NCBI GenBank assembly: GCA_037447655.1
Contig: JBBHKE010003109.1
Location: 1-42,387, forward strand
Length of the DNA stretch: 42,387 nt
DNA from: Zygnema cylindricum
Taxonomy: Eukaryota; Streptophyta; Zygnematophyceae; Zygnematales; Zygnemataceae
Direction: 5' to 3'
The notes below the pieces were generated by a model. That model saw only the letters and a list, made by a program, of their open reading frames with translations. It was not told where the DNA came from and ran no database searches. The position numbers and the translations under genes are program-made. Position 1 is the stretch's first letter. Each line of letters begins with the position of its first letter. This document shows, piece by piece, positions 20,247 to 30,941 of this stretch.

Positions 20247-23200
20247 ACTCCTTCTCTCGTAAAGAAAGCAAATTGCATCATTTCCTTAGGTACTCCATTT
20301 TTCCGGAAACACTGCCCTTCTTTATGCCCCAGAAATCCACAAGCTTTGCACTTGGCACCCTTGGTGGTATATTTACTCCGGATCTCGTTGGAGATTTGGG
20401 CGTCATCAAACTTTGGAAGTTTGATTTGCCGCAACTGAGATTGGGACATTTTAGAGGTTTCGCTCTGTGGAGTGGGCCGGTAAGTATCCTTGGTTACCGT
20501 TGTCTTGTCCTCTCCCCTCCCTCCCTTGAACTCTTCTTGCTGTTTTGAGGTCCTTTCTGCACGTTCTTTCTCCCATTCTTTAAGTTTCAAAGCTAGCTCT
20601 GGTTTAAGTTTCCTTGTGTAGTGCTCCCACCCATGACCCGGCTGCTGACAATTCATGCAATTATAGAGAAATACCCGCTCATATGCTCCCATAGCTGGTT
20701 CTGACCCGTTGTAAGCCGCTTACTTCCCCTTACACTTCCGCAAAGCTTGAAGTTCAGCCTGTTCCTACTCATTGAAGGAGTTCTCCAGGGCGAATCCTGC
20801 AAAATTTGCTCAGGCTTTGCCGGTCACGACCTTCTTCTTTGCCTCACTGTAGACAAAGTGGTCATATAATTTCATCGCCACCAGTGAGATTTCTTTGGTA
20901 GAGGGATTGATGTCCTGAATTGCTTGTTCAGCAATCCAGATATCAACAGTTGTCAGCCTTGTTGGTCTGAATGAATTACGGGCAGCGATAAAGTATTTAG
21001 TTGCCATTGCAGGAAGGTCAATTGTGGACACTTTCGTTTTCTGACAAAGGCTTGAAAGTCGGTTGAAGAGATTCCGCGAGTCTCATTCTTCAAGCATCAG
21101 AATTCCGTGAATTCTTTGATAACTGACTCGTTCCTCTCTGTATAGAGGAGTCTCCACATGTTTAACAGAGTGGTACAAGGGTTGGGATTAGCAACCATGC
21201 GAGTTGCTGCCTGGGCTGCTTGAATGGCTTGCAGCTGGTTAACATACGCACTTCCTTATGCCTGCAGTTTCAAGTCATGTGTGAAGGTAGCAGTTACAGG
21301 GGTTGCAGCCGCTAACGCTGACTCATTCTCCGCTTGCAAGACTGCCGCATCAAGGGCTGGATCCGAGGTCTTGATGCTATGAGCCATCAAAAAAGGTTGA
21401 TGCTCCTTGTAATCTGCCAACGCCCCTCCAAAAAGGTAGTAGACCATGATGGAGAAGAGGGTTGTCTCGAAGTCATCCGTAATTGCTCCTCCCCTGTACT
21501 TATTGATTTCGGATTGTGTGAAAGACTTCCACAACAACTCTAAGTCTGAAAAGGCAATCCCCCAGCTATCTCCTGTAAAGATCCGGATGTCTCCCATTTT
21601 TTTTTCTTCCTCTACAGAATTGGTGAAGTGTGACGAGGAAGGCCCGGTAGGACTGACAAATTGAGCCGCGGAGATTACTCTGGTATCCTCTTCCTCGAGA
21701 GCGGAACCTTGTCCTCCTCCGAAAGCAGGTGCTGCTCTGATAGGTCTCGATCATACTCCCAAAAAGGAAGTACCAGAGCCGAAAAGTATTGTGGGAGGGA
21801 GGATATTCCCCACTACTCTTTTATATCCAGGAGAGTATTGTTTTTCCCTGAGAACTTGACCCACCGACGGGATGTAGAGGCGAGGTCGAGGATTTGGAGA
21901 AGGGTTGGTGGCGAAGAAGGGGACGACCGGAGGCTCTAGGGAGAAGGTGTCAGTCTCCGGAAAGGTGTCTGTCTCCTTGGTCGCCTTCTAGAGGTCTCGG
22001 GAGGAGGAGTTCCACAGTAGAGGATGGGGAACGTCTATGAGGAGGTGAGTAAGCGGGGACATGCTTCTAAGGTAAAAAAGGCGGCTCTGGAGACCCGCGG
22101 ACTGCTGCAGCGGGAGAAACAGATGGTGAAAGGCAGTCTTGGGGCTTTGTAGTAGGACCTGGTGAGGGAGAGGAATGAGGAGGAGGAGAAGATGGGAGAT
22201 CTGGAGATGCTCTGAGAGGTGAAGGGGGTGTTGACGGCATCAAGCGAATGTGAATTTTATCATCCGGTTGTAACTCCAACAAAGCCTCCACTGCCGAAGA
22301 CAACTCCATCGAGACAAAGGTTGTCTCTTCCTGGGGAATTGCAGTAAACTTAGTAGGTAAATCTGCACCCAAACCCCTCCTGTAAGGTCTTGTTGTTTCC
22401 CCCCCTTCTCGCTAAAAAGAAGGCTCTCGGCCAGGCCCGAAGGAAGGAACGTCGGTCTGTGTTCTTGCGAGAGGAGAAGTTCCCAGAGCTAGTGCTTCCG
22501 CATGCGGCTCGGTCTTCAGTGTAGGAGGGGTTTATCGCTGAGAATCCCACTTGCCCTACGGCGAGATTGCAAATAAGCATCAATTCATGTTCCCATACCT
22601 TTCTCCTTTCTATCTCCAAGGCCTCCCAATCTACAGTAGCAGGTCCGACCCCCGCCGTAGCCTATCCTTCAGATTTTAGAACCTCCACTAGTTCCTTGGC
22701 CTTTTCGACCACTTTGGTGAGATGCGCTATCCCCATCTCGGAATTTTGGGATCATTGGGTCTGGTCTGCCACCTTCCCTCGGACAAATCTTCTGGTCCCG
22801 TACCTGGAACCTCTGGAATGTTTGTTCGGATCGCCAGAACCCTCCGGCAGGGCGGTCACGAGGTGGGGTAGGAAAAGTTCTCTTGGTTGAGGGTGACACT
22901 GGAGTTGGGGATGTCTCCTCCTTGGGAAGAGGTAAAAATCTCCCCATGCTGTCGCGGTGGTAAAACCGCTTTCCTCTAAATGGATCTCGCGCCTCCCTCT
23001 TACTTACCCTTTCTCCTCGACATGGCCGCAAAGAGGTGCGCCTCCGGGGAGGTCTACTGGCCGCGGTATCCTGATAGTGAGATGGAGGAGGGCGAGAATA
23101 GAGAGCTCTTGGTGACCAGTCCTACACCGACTGTGAAGAGCCGCTCTCAGAAGAGGTGCTCATAATCTCCACCAACCCTCCCACGGGTCTAACCACCTTG

Positions 23201-23699
23201 ACTCGATATGTCCGAGCCACTCTCTATACCATATCGTTCTTCACCTTCAGCTCATAGAGGTCGTGAAGGGCAAGGAGTTCCTTACGACCTGGGCGACGTG
23301 AATTCGTCAAAACCGTGGTGTCAATCTGAATCTCGGCCTAGGGAATCTTCGATGTTGTGTGAAGCCGACCTCCTGAAGAGGACCCAAATGGGGCTCCCTT
23401 TGTGCATGCCGCTTGGGTTAGGCTCGGGGAGGCACTCTGTTCCTTTCTTGGGCTTGAGCCCCAACTTCCCTCCTTTCCTCAGCATAGGCCCTGGCGGCCT
23501 CAGACAAGGAAGGGTAATGTTTGGGAGTCAGGTCGGGAGGAAGTGGAGGAGAAGAAGCACCAGCTGGTTCCTTGATCGGAGAATCAAATACAAACTCCAT
23601 GGGTACATACTCCTTTGACATTTGAGCCTTTCCCTCCAGGACAGGCCTCTCTTGCCGACCTTGCTCTCCGAATCCATTATCCGGAGTCTCTCCTCCCAC
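20247..23699 (-). pseudogene. Ty3/gypsy gag, second (truncated) copy
   Basis: Starts MGGETPDNG at 23699 and runs through a Pro/Ser/Arg-rich N-terminal part, a middle part (MGDIRIFTGDSWGIAFSDLE; ATKYFIAARNSFRPTRLTTV) and two CCHC knuckles. The first, CMNCQQPGHGWEHY near 20,655, has lost its last Cys; the second, CKACGFLGHKEGQC near 20,340, is intact. The protein would package RNA in particles. Frames shift several times and stops occur. It parallels 34,918-38,214 almost throughout, but homology stops at about 20,247, where unrelated sequence begins, so protease and everything beyond are missing. It retains about 50 codons (EYVPMEFVFDSP to EERREVG) that the other copy has deleted. Confidence 0.8.
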
Positions 23700-25002
23700 T
23701 ATGATGACAGAGGTAACAAGAGAAAGAGAAATGAATGTAACTAGAGCTCCCTTCCAAAAAGAGATTCCAAAGTCAAAACTCCTATCCCCTGTAATCCGAG
23801 CGGAGAAGGGTTGTTTTTCAGTACTGTGTTTTGTCTATGGCAAGTCTATCGCACGTGTTCCCTCAAAACCCACTGTTTTGATCAAGGGGGTTTCAGTTTA
23901 CTCTAGAACGATCTTTCCAAAGCAAAGAGAACTCCAAACGAAGACACAAATGCACTACCACTTAGATATATATAAATAAAAATGATTGGTTTTCTAGATT
24001 TAACAATATCACCTTGCCCCAAAAAAGAGAATAAAAGATAGAAAATGTGAAATGTAGCGAAGCAAACTTAACATACCCCAGCAATCAGCGATGATAATTT
24101 AGGAAAATGCGACCCCTCTCCCGATAGTATCGTCAAAAGGTATGGTACTCCTACAACCTTCGGTGTCTGCAGCTCGGAACCGACCAGACTCTTCTCGGTT
24201 CCAAATAGCAAAAAGTCCAAAATCACCCAAAAAAGAAGATAATGCCAACTACCCGCCTGGACAGTGATTTCCACAAAAGACAGATCCAAAACCAAGATGG
24301 TAATATAGTCGAAACAACACAAAGATTTTCCAAAAGAAGGTTTGTTGGAATTTCTGAGGGTTTTCACACGAGAGAGTACAAAAAAGCAACATGTCTCCTT
24401 CGACCCCAAGTGCTTCATACATCAAAGTTTGTCAAATTGCAAGTCTAAAAGTCAAAGCTATGCTATTAACCAATGAGCGGCAAGCAAGTGTAATTGAACT
24501 GACACAAGACAAGATAATTCGTACTACACTAGGGGCAAAAAGTTCTGCTCCGGACTGCGGCTAGATCCGCGTCCAAAAGTAATTATTCGGTCCACTATTA
24601 TAAAACATAGTCCTGAAAGGGACACTAACTTGCCAGACTTTAACCTAACGTAATTAATGGACAAAAAGTCAACTGAGACTGAACTAAATTCCTACTGACG
24701 GCTACCAGCATAATCTAAATGCATATCTGGAAAGTTACGTGGCAATCCACAATGTACCCCCTACGAGGGCTGTTGGCAAATGGTTCCCTATAACGGGATA
24801 ACAATAATTGAGACGGTAAAACTTTGTTGTCTGGCCTCCATTACATACCAAATAAAGTGCGTTCGCTCAGTTTAGGAAATACAAGGACATCGTCCGGCTT
24901 GGTGCACTCACTCCTCCGTAGTTTGAAGACCGTACAGGGTAAACACTGCTCAGAAATCCTTGGTGATATAAAGGTATGCCTGAAAAGCACATGAGCTTGA
25001 CA
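23700..25002 (-). mobile_element. Ty3/gypsy LTR plus leader, internal copy
   Basis: Reads from TGTCAAGCTCATGTGC at 25002 to the gag start. It is repeated at 39515-38215 with high identity. It follows integrase and precedes a gag, so it serves as 3' LTR of the upstream unit and 5' LTR of the truncated unit. The LTR/leader boundary cannot be placed because both copies run straight into gag and no clear primer binding site was found. Confidence 0.7.
24068..24418 (-). CDS. Small conserved ORF in the LTR/leader (unknown)
   Basis: 116 codons with a hydrophobic middle (VQAGSWHYLLFWVILDFLLF). The counterpart at 38580-38834 keeps the same frame and C-terminus (KLSSLIAxVC, stop), with mainly single-residue changes. 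The two copies are recent enough that shared openness is weak evidence of function. Position before gag suggests a leader ORF or merely LTR sequence. Confidence 0.25.
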   Translation of the reverse strand: MKHLGSKETCCFFVLSRVKTLRNSNKPSFGKSLCCFDYITILVLDLSFVEITVQAGSWHYLLFWVILDFLLFGTEKSLVGSELQTPKVVGVPYLLTILSGEGSHFPKLSSLIAGVC

Positions 25003-25212
25003 ACAATCGAGCGTGCTTGATTAACGTGAAGGAAGGGCCCACAGCCCGGAGTCGTCGGCATTGGATTCCTGCAAATAAACCCTGAATGCGAATGCTTCCC
25101 AAAATGATGATCATGCCCACTGCAGCCCACACCCCTCCCATAGATATGCATGCAAAACAGGAGAGATGCTTAGACCGGGAATTGGGAGGAGGGCGAGGGA
25201 AGACGAAAGTTG

Positions 25213-25241
25213 TCCCCTCCCCCTTCCTTTCCCCCCCCCTT
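25213..25241 (-). promoter_or_regulatory. Candidate polypurine tract of the gypsy element
   Basis: A 29-nt uninterrupted purine run on the minus strand (AAGGGGGGGGGAAAGGAAGG..), 211 nt upstream of the shared-LTR edge at 25002. A PPT normally abuts the 3' LTR, so either the true LTR start is near 25,212 and the 39,515 copy is truncated, or this run is not the PPT. Confidence 0.4.
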
Positions 25242-25469
25242 GGCCAGGGGAATGGATTTAGGTCTCGGTAATCGGGCTAATATCCCGATTTCCCCCCTTC
25301 TTAGTCAACCGTAACTAAGATATAAAAACAATTACCCGCTCCATTCGCAGTTCCCTCAAAACCAGATGCTGGAGGGTAGAGGGTGTGGTTCCTTAGAGGA
25401 GGGGAGACAAGCTGAATGCCAACAGTGACCACACTGATTGCAGACCAATATGTCGTGCAACTAGGAGGA

Positions 25470-26671
25470 CTAATTGCAAGCTGATGAACTGGAAGGAGGA
25501 TTGACAAAGTAGGTTAAGTGGAAAGTGGGTTCGTCTTCTAAACCGCGAAGATGGCAGAGGGCCACATTGATCTGATTCTCTTTAATTTGTCGACCATCTT
25601 TTCCCTCCGATGTAGGAACCCGTTTGTTGGAAACCACAACCACTTTCAAAATTACTCTCCCGGCAGAAATATCTAGCGTGTCTTTCTTCTGTTGCATCCG
25701 ATATACAAAGTCCCTCGGCATAAATCCTCGCTGCCGGGGCACATAATTTCCGGTGATCTCGGTGTTGAGCCGCCTGCAAATTGCCCATGGCGAGAGGCAT
25801 CACTCGGTGGAATATCTTGGCTCTCTCGGCGATCAATTTTTCGATTGTCCCCTTGTCATTAATCTCTAGGAGGACCACCGCTTGGGCCGATGCAGCTCCG
25901 AGCAAGATGGGATGCCATCCAAATAGAATGAAGTAAGGGCTATTAGAGTGGAGAGAAGCCTGCCTGCGTAATCTGTAACCCATAGCAATCCAAGGCACTT
26001 TTCTGTCCCACTCCCCCAAATCTTTTTCAACTGCATATTTTTGTAGTGACGGCTTCACTGTTTTACACACCTTTCGGCCAAACCATCGGCTTGAGGGTGG
26101 TCATGGGTGGTGAGTCGATGGTCGCCTAGGCATTTTTCCAAGAGGTTAAAAAATTCTCCGACGAATTCGGAGCCTTGGTTGGTTAGAACTTCCGCAGGCA
26201 CCGCGAATAGTGCTAAAACCCTTTGCAAAAAGGCATATGCAATTGCCTTGAACTCCTTCCGGGGCAAAACCAGCAACTCGATCCATTTGGAAAATGTTAT
26301 ATCATGACCAACACAAAGCGGTTCCCCCGCCTGCTGGTCGGAAGAGGTCCCAAAAGATCCAATGACCACCGGTAAAACATCCCCCGGATAGGAAGCGAAT
26401 GAAGCTCTGTCCCGCCCTTTTTGTCAAAAGGTGCCTTAACTCAATCGCAGGAAGAGCAAGCCTGCACAATTCGGTTGACTTGGGTTCGCAACCCATGCCA
26501 CCAATAAGAGCCTGTAACCAGGGAAGTGGTCCGCTTTTGCCCAAAGTGTCCACATTGCCGATGGAGATTGGAAATCAGAGTTTCTCGGTCACAGGGGGGA
26601 GGAACCACTTTCCTCGTGCCGTCTGACCATTTCCAAAGGAGAACGCCTCTGTCCCAATCATACGCAGCCAT
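25470..26671 (-). pseudogene. Ty3/gypsy integrase
   Basis: Zinc-binding HHCC domain at 26671-26441: LHRQCGHFGQKRT, then QACSSCD. Catalytic core at 26369-26055: HDITFSKWIELL, LTNQGSEFVGEFF and HPQADGLAERCVK. The usual Asp in the second motif (TDxGSEF) reads Asn here, which would abolish strand transfer if genuine. The C-terminal domain at 26070-25470 has WDRKVPWIAMGYR, LFGWHP and a GPY/F-like segment (RDFVYRM ... DGRQIKENQINVALCHL). Overlapping ORFs in different frames show frameshifts near 26,440-26,370 and 26,060. Integrase inserts the cDNA into the host chromosome. Confidence 0.88.
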
Positions 26672-26728
26672 CCTGGTCTGTACTTGGGATAATTAAATTC
26701 CAGTCAAGTGGAGAAGAGGCGACCCCTA

Positions 26729-27384
26729 TTAGATAGATTGGAGAGCATCGGGGTCGTTCCAGATGTCCTTCCGTCTGGCCCCTATGGGCTCCTGCCCCTC
26801 CACGTCGGCCAAGAAAGTTGACAGTTCTCCTCTAAATTGGGGAAGCCAGATGAAAGCGGAGGATGCTCGAATGATTCCTAGACTGAACTCAGGGTCCTCA
26901 TCATGCGGAGCCTCGGTAGAATCCATGGTGGACGGATCAAGATTCTGGCTAAGTCCGTCGGCATTCCCATGGATTTCCCCTGCCCTTTGAACAATGTCGA
27001 AATCATATTCTTGCAGGAAAAGAACCCATCTAGCGAGTTTGCCGGTTAACTTACTATTTTCGATAATCCATTTCAGGGGTTGGTGATCTCTAATCAAGGT
27101 GAAATGGACTTCGTACAAATAAGGTCGGAAATGCTGGATGGCCCAAACCGCAACGAGTAATTCTCCATGATAACTGCTATAATTCCCCTCTGCCCTGATG
27201 TTGCTTCGGCTACCGTAGGCCATCACATATTCATCTTTGACATCATCGACTTGAGCCAAAACCGCTCCCAATCCAAACCTCCTCCAATCAGTATAAAGGA
27301 GGAAAGGTCTTTGGTGATCAGGCATCCAGAGAACGGGGTGCTGCTTCAGAGCATCCTTCTAGAAGTGGAAGGATATCTGTTGTT
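26729..27384 (-). pseudogene. Ty3/gypsy RNase H (3' half of the RT-RNase H region)
   Basis: Begins QQISFHF, stop, KDALKQHPVLWMPDHQRPFL and continues with YTDWRRFGLGAVLAQ, YGSRSN, NYSSYHGELLVAVWAIQHFR, DHQPLKWI, KLTGKLARWVLFLQEYDFDI and GNADGLSQ. This is the standard gypsy RNase H order, with the catalytic D (TD) and E (GELLV) positions present and the final active-site D in NADGLS. The domain is cut from its RT by the element inserted at 27,385-30,936; the frame is restored when that element is removed. Confidence 0.92.
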
Positions 27385-27579
27385 TGTTGAAATTTAAGTA
27401 TTTTATAGGTCTAGAGATTGTAAAATAAAAGCCAAAACAATGACAGCTTGCCTCTAACTCTTCACTCAAGACCCCACACTTGTCGCAGTCATTGAAGACT
27501 CGAGGAGGAGTTAAATCCATGGCTGCCTAAGCTGTCTAAAGAGGCCAAGAAGGAAAATTCGATTAAGTTACCTAAAATA

Positions 27580-27624
27580 TTTGACGGACACGGGATTTGA
27601 TCCAGGTACCCGCCATCCGTCAAA
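27580..27624 (+). promoter_or_regulatory. LTR hairpin with B-box-like loop
   Basis: TTTGACGGA (27580-27588) pairs exactly with TCCGTCAAA (27616-27624). The loop holds GGATTTGATCC (27593-27603), the reverse complement of a B-box-like word. The same hairpin occurs in the 3' LTR near 29,964-30,005. Confidence 0.6.
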
Positions 27625-28040
27625 TAAGCCGGTAGCCTTAACCTACAAGTCTAGGATTAATGATAGGATATATGAGGATTGATAAATATTTATTATGTTA
27701 CACGTAGACTAGTTCATTTAACGGGATATAGATACGAAATACATAGATACAATTTTTGTACGATTTTAATGTACTATATGAAACGGATACCTCGCATTTG
27801 TTTCGAACACGAAACAAATACCGCGCGTATATTTTCAACGGCTATAGTTGTATCCAGTTTTGATCGGATGACCACGATAGGCGCCGCGATCAAAAAATAT
27901 GTACTTTTGGTGTTTTACTGTCATCGCCATGTCATGTGACACGTGGCGCGACAACGTTGGATTGCGACAACTCTAGAGATTACGAGAACAAATCCCGATA
28001 TGACACGTGTCAACATTTTGGCCATATCGTACGATGGCTG

Positions 28041-28049
28041 TATATAAAG
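28041..28049 (+). promoter_or_regulatory. LTR TATA box
   Basis: TATATAAAG, about 30 nt after the second CACGTG box. The corresponding site in the right LTR (near 30,418) reads CATACAGAAAT and has decayed. Confidence 0.5.
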
Positions 28050-28144
28050 TACACTGACACATGTACTTTTTTATACAACACAATAATTTTATTTGTGTCG
28101 TACGTCAGTAGATAGAGTTTAGAGAGAGATAGGACTTAGAAAAT

Positions 28145-29173
28145 TTGGTTGGTATCAGCCTTTCTCCGAGAGAGCCACTTGTAGGGATTAAAAGTGAAGA
28201 AAATGACAGAAAAATATGGGAATACAAAAACACTATAGCAAAGCATCTCATACTTAGAAACGTGTCTAAGTCAAAAGCTATCACTCTTATAAACTTAACG
28301 AAGTCTTCAAAGATATGGGAAGCACTAAGTCAGATTTATAAGAGTGAGACTATTCAGAGGCATCATTTAGTAAAACAAGAAATAGATGCCTATGTTTATA
28401 AAGGCGGTAGCATGATAGAGTTTTGCAATGAAATTACTGCGCTAAATGTTGAGCTTGCTAGTGCGGGATATGTAGAATCTGAGGAGAGGAAGATTTATAC
28501 ACTATTCATGAAACTCCCAGATGAGTACGAAAACATCATTTGTCGTATGCAGGCGATGGATGCCTCTTCATGGACTTGGAGCTTTACCATGGGGATAATT
28601 CTTGTGAGGGAAAGCACTTTGGAGCTTCATAGGGGAAGTGACTGAGTGAATGCATTTACAACTGGTGGTGATTGGCGCAAGCGTGATGAGAGGAACGGCG
28701 GTGACAAGCGAAAGCGTGATGAGAGGAAGAAAGACAAAGGTAAACCTTATCGAAACTTTGGTAGAAAGAGAGGGAGAGGAAAAAAAACGAGAGCTTTGAA
28801 AAAAAGGGTTTGCTTCTTTTGTAGGGAACCGGGTCATTATATAGAGGAATTCCCTTGTTTGAAAGAACTTAGAAGTTGGAATGTGGATGAGGAGGAAGAA
28901 GGGGAAGAGGAGAAAGAGGATGAAGATATCTTAGAGCTTCTCCGCATCGGTAGTATGAGGAAGAGAGAAAAGCACACAGAAATTCCACATAAGCAACAGT
29001 GTGCTTTTGGAGGTATATTGGAAGCAAAGAGAGAGGAAATACATGAGGGAGTTCAAAATATTGAGGATAGTTTCATAGATATTTTGGAAACAGAAAAACT
29101 GGTCGGAAAGGGAGACTTCAACGGATTCCGAGGAAAGGGGACACATGAAACTAGAAAGGGTTCTAAAGGATAG
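28145..29173 (+). pseudogene. Copia-type gag (UBN2-like) with zinc knuckle
   Basis: One frame interrupted by a TGA at 28643-28645. The first part has the copia gag pattern: IWEYKNTIAKHLILRNV, SSKIWEALSQIY, HHLVKQEIDAYVYKGG, LMKLP-like FMKLPDEYENII. The second part is Lys/Arg-rich with a knuckle CFFCREPGHYIEEF in which the fourth Cys of CX2CX4HX4C is Phe. It then turns acidic (DEEEEGEEEKEDED). About 70-80 N-terminal residues normal for copia gag are missing; the frame begins inside LTR sequence. Gag assembles particles, and a gag-only element would rely on another copia element for pol. Confidence 0.8.
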
Positions 29174-29758
29174 GGGAGAAGAGGAATGTTTAATGAAAGG
29201 TATGGGGGAGGAGAAATATTTATTGGGAATAAATTTAGAAAGTGATAGTGGAAAGAATTCCATGCGAGAGAGTAAGGAAAGTTCAGAAAATGGGTTAAGA
29301 ATCATGGATAAAAATATGATTTCGGAAGATGTAGATTTTACGAAGAACTTAGTGGGACTCTTGATTTAAGGATAATTTTGGGGGGTAATGGTTTTGACAT
29401 CACTAATGGGAGTGATACCCTCTATAAAGGTGTGCATGGAAAAGGGTTAGCATCTGAGGATGTGTTGCAAATTATGGATGGAGCTGATTGTTGGAAATGG
29501 AAAAGGGAAAGTGGATTTTGGTTGGATGAAAAGGGGAAGGGGTGGATCAAATCTTTGCTCAGATTTTTGAAAAGTGGCATGCAAAATAAAATGTATGATC
29601 GACAAGATGAAATTATTTTTGGTCATCTAATACACTTTCTTAAATATAAAGGTATTCGCTTGAAGCTTCATGAAGGAAAAAGGACAAAAGAAAGGAAAAT
29701 ATATATAAATGTATTTGTTGTTTTTGAAGGGAGTTGAAAGTAAAGTAGACTAGACAAT
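29174..29758 (+). other. Internal region of the gag-only element, no pol
   Basis: Short ORFs (29145-29369; 29378-29737) are hydrophilic and match no pol domain I can recognise. The sequence leads directly to the polypurine tract. It may be captured or degenerate DNA. Confidence 0.5.
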
Positions 29759-29766
29759 AAGGGGAG
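29759..29766 (+). promoter_or_regulatory. Polypurine tract of the gag-only element
   Basis: AAGGGGAG immediately before the 3' LTR; identical to the copia PPT at 9463-9470. Confidence 0.8.
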
Positions 29767-30936
29767 TGTTGAAATTTAAGTATTTTATAGGTCTAATGAT
29801 TGTAAAATAAAAGCCAAAACAATGACAGCTTGCCTCTAACTCTTCACTCAAGTCCCAACACTTGTCGCAATCATTGAAGACTTGAGGAGTTAAATCCATG
29901 GTTGCCTAGGCTGTCTAAAGAGGACAGGAAGGAAAATTCGATTAAGTTACCTAAAATATTTGACGGACACGGGATTTGATCCAGGTACCCGCCATCCGTC
30001 AAATAAGCCGGTAGCCTTAACCTACAAGTCTAGGATTAATGATAGGATATATGAGGTTTGATAAATATTTATTATGTTACACATAAAATAGTTCATTTAA
30101 CGGGATATAGATAGGTAATGCATAGATACAGTTTTTGTACGATTTTAATGTCCTATATGAAACGGATACCTCGCATTTGTTTCGAACACGAAACAAATAC
30201 CGCGCGTGTATTTTCAACGGTTATAGTTATATCCGATTTTGATCGGACGGCCATGATAGGCGCCGCGATCACGAAATATGTATTTTTGGCATTTTACTGT
30301 CATCGCCACGTCATGTGACACGTGGCGCAACAACGTTGGATTGCGGCAACACCAAAGATTACGGGAATAAATATCGATATGACACGTGTCGACATTTTGG
30401 CCATGTCGTACGATGGCCATACAGAAATTACACCGACACATGTACTTTTCTATACGACACAGTAATTTGATTAGTGCCGTACGTCAGTAGATAGAGTTTT
30501 AGAGAGAGATAGTACTTAGAAAATTTAGTAGGTATCAGCCTTTCTCCGAGAGAGCTCTTGTACAAAAGGGTCATCTTTGACCATTCATATCTATCAATTT
30601 ACTTGACCATTTTCAGTGATTCTTTTTGCTGCGCACTCAGGGGAGTCCATGCTACACACGAATGTAGTCCGTCAAAGTTTTCGCCTTCCAGGGTAGCTGC
30701 ATTTATAAGGGAAATTCAAAGTGGGTGAATTTGTCCAAAACTCATATTCTAACTTTGCATTATGTGGTGGAACTGAGCACACAGAAAGTCTTATTTCATA
30801 GGGGTGAAACTATAATGGGTCTGTGATTGTCAAGGGGTCAGTCATTTGGGTATATATCAACTTGGAGTCGGCACTATCTAGATAAGCTTCTTTAGGATCT
30901 GCGATTTCTGTGGGCAATGGAGCACATAAAGTTTCA
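29767..30936 (+). repeat. 3' LTR, full length (1,170 bp)
   Basis: Starts TGTTGAAATTTAAG, ends AAAGTTTCA, followed by the 5-bp duplication TTGTC. The internal hairpin is preserved. The stretch 30,540-30,700 also matches the minus-strand copia LTR at about 8,520-8,660 (CTCTTGTACAAAAG, GATTCTTTTTGCT, ACTCAGGGGAGTC), which confirms family membership and that the LTR extends to 30,936. Confidence 0.82.
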
Positions 30937-30941
30937 TTGTC

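Larger units (their letters stand above)
27385..28182 (+). repeat. 5' LTR, truncated at its 3' end
   Basis: About 798 nt closely matching 29767-30558. U3 features: CACGTG boxes near 27,939-27,946 and 28,001-28,011, and a TATA box TATATAAAG at 28041-28049. About 375 nt present in the right LTR are missing here. Confidence 0.8.
27385..30936 (+). mobile_element. Non-autonomous copia-type element with gag only (TR-GAG-like), inserted in gypsy pol
   Basis: Flanked by TTGTT (27380-27384) and TTGTC (30937-30941). It has LTRs starting TGTTGAAATTTAAG at 27385 and 29767, PPT AAGGGGAG at 29759-29766, and a gag ORF, but no protease, integrase or RT. The right LTR ends ...AAAGTTTCA like the copia LTRs at 8399 and 32008. 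The left LTR matches only to about 28,182, where gag sequence takes over, so the 3' end of the 5' LTR, the primer binding site and the start of gag have been deleted. Confidence 0.85.

Noticed and set aside
22067-22372. Separate Pro/Ser-rich gene
   Set aside because: It is a part of the decayed gag N-terminal region, paralleled in the other gag copy.
24867-25151. Env-like membrane ORF after integrase
   Set aside because: Hydrophobic stretches occur, but two overlapping frames share them, there is no signal peptide or furin-like site, and much of it is LTR sequence.
25420-25450. PHD-finger-like CNQCGHCWHSAC in one minus-strand frame after integrase
   Set aside because: Only one half of a zinc-binding pattern, in a short frame broken by stops, with no further Cys/His ligands upstream. 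The neighbouring frame continues the integrase C-terminus.
28152-28164. TGGTATCAGC as a tRNA-Met primer binding site of the gag-only element
   Set aside because: It resembles the usual copia PBS, but the same word (GGTATCAGCC) is present inside the 3' LTR near 30,532, so it is LTR sequence.
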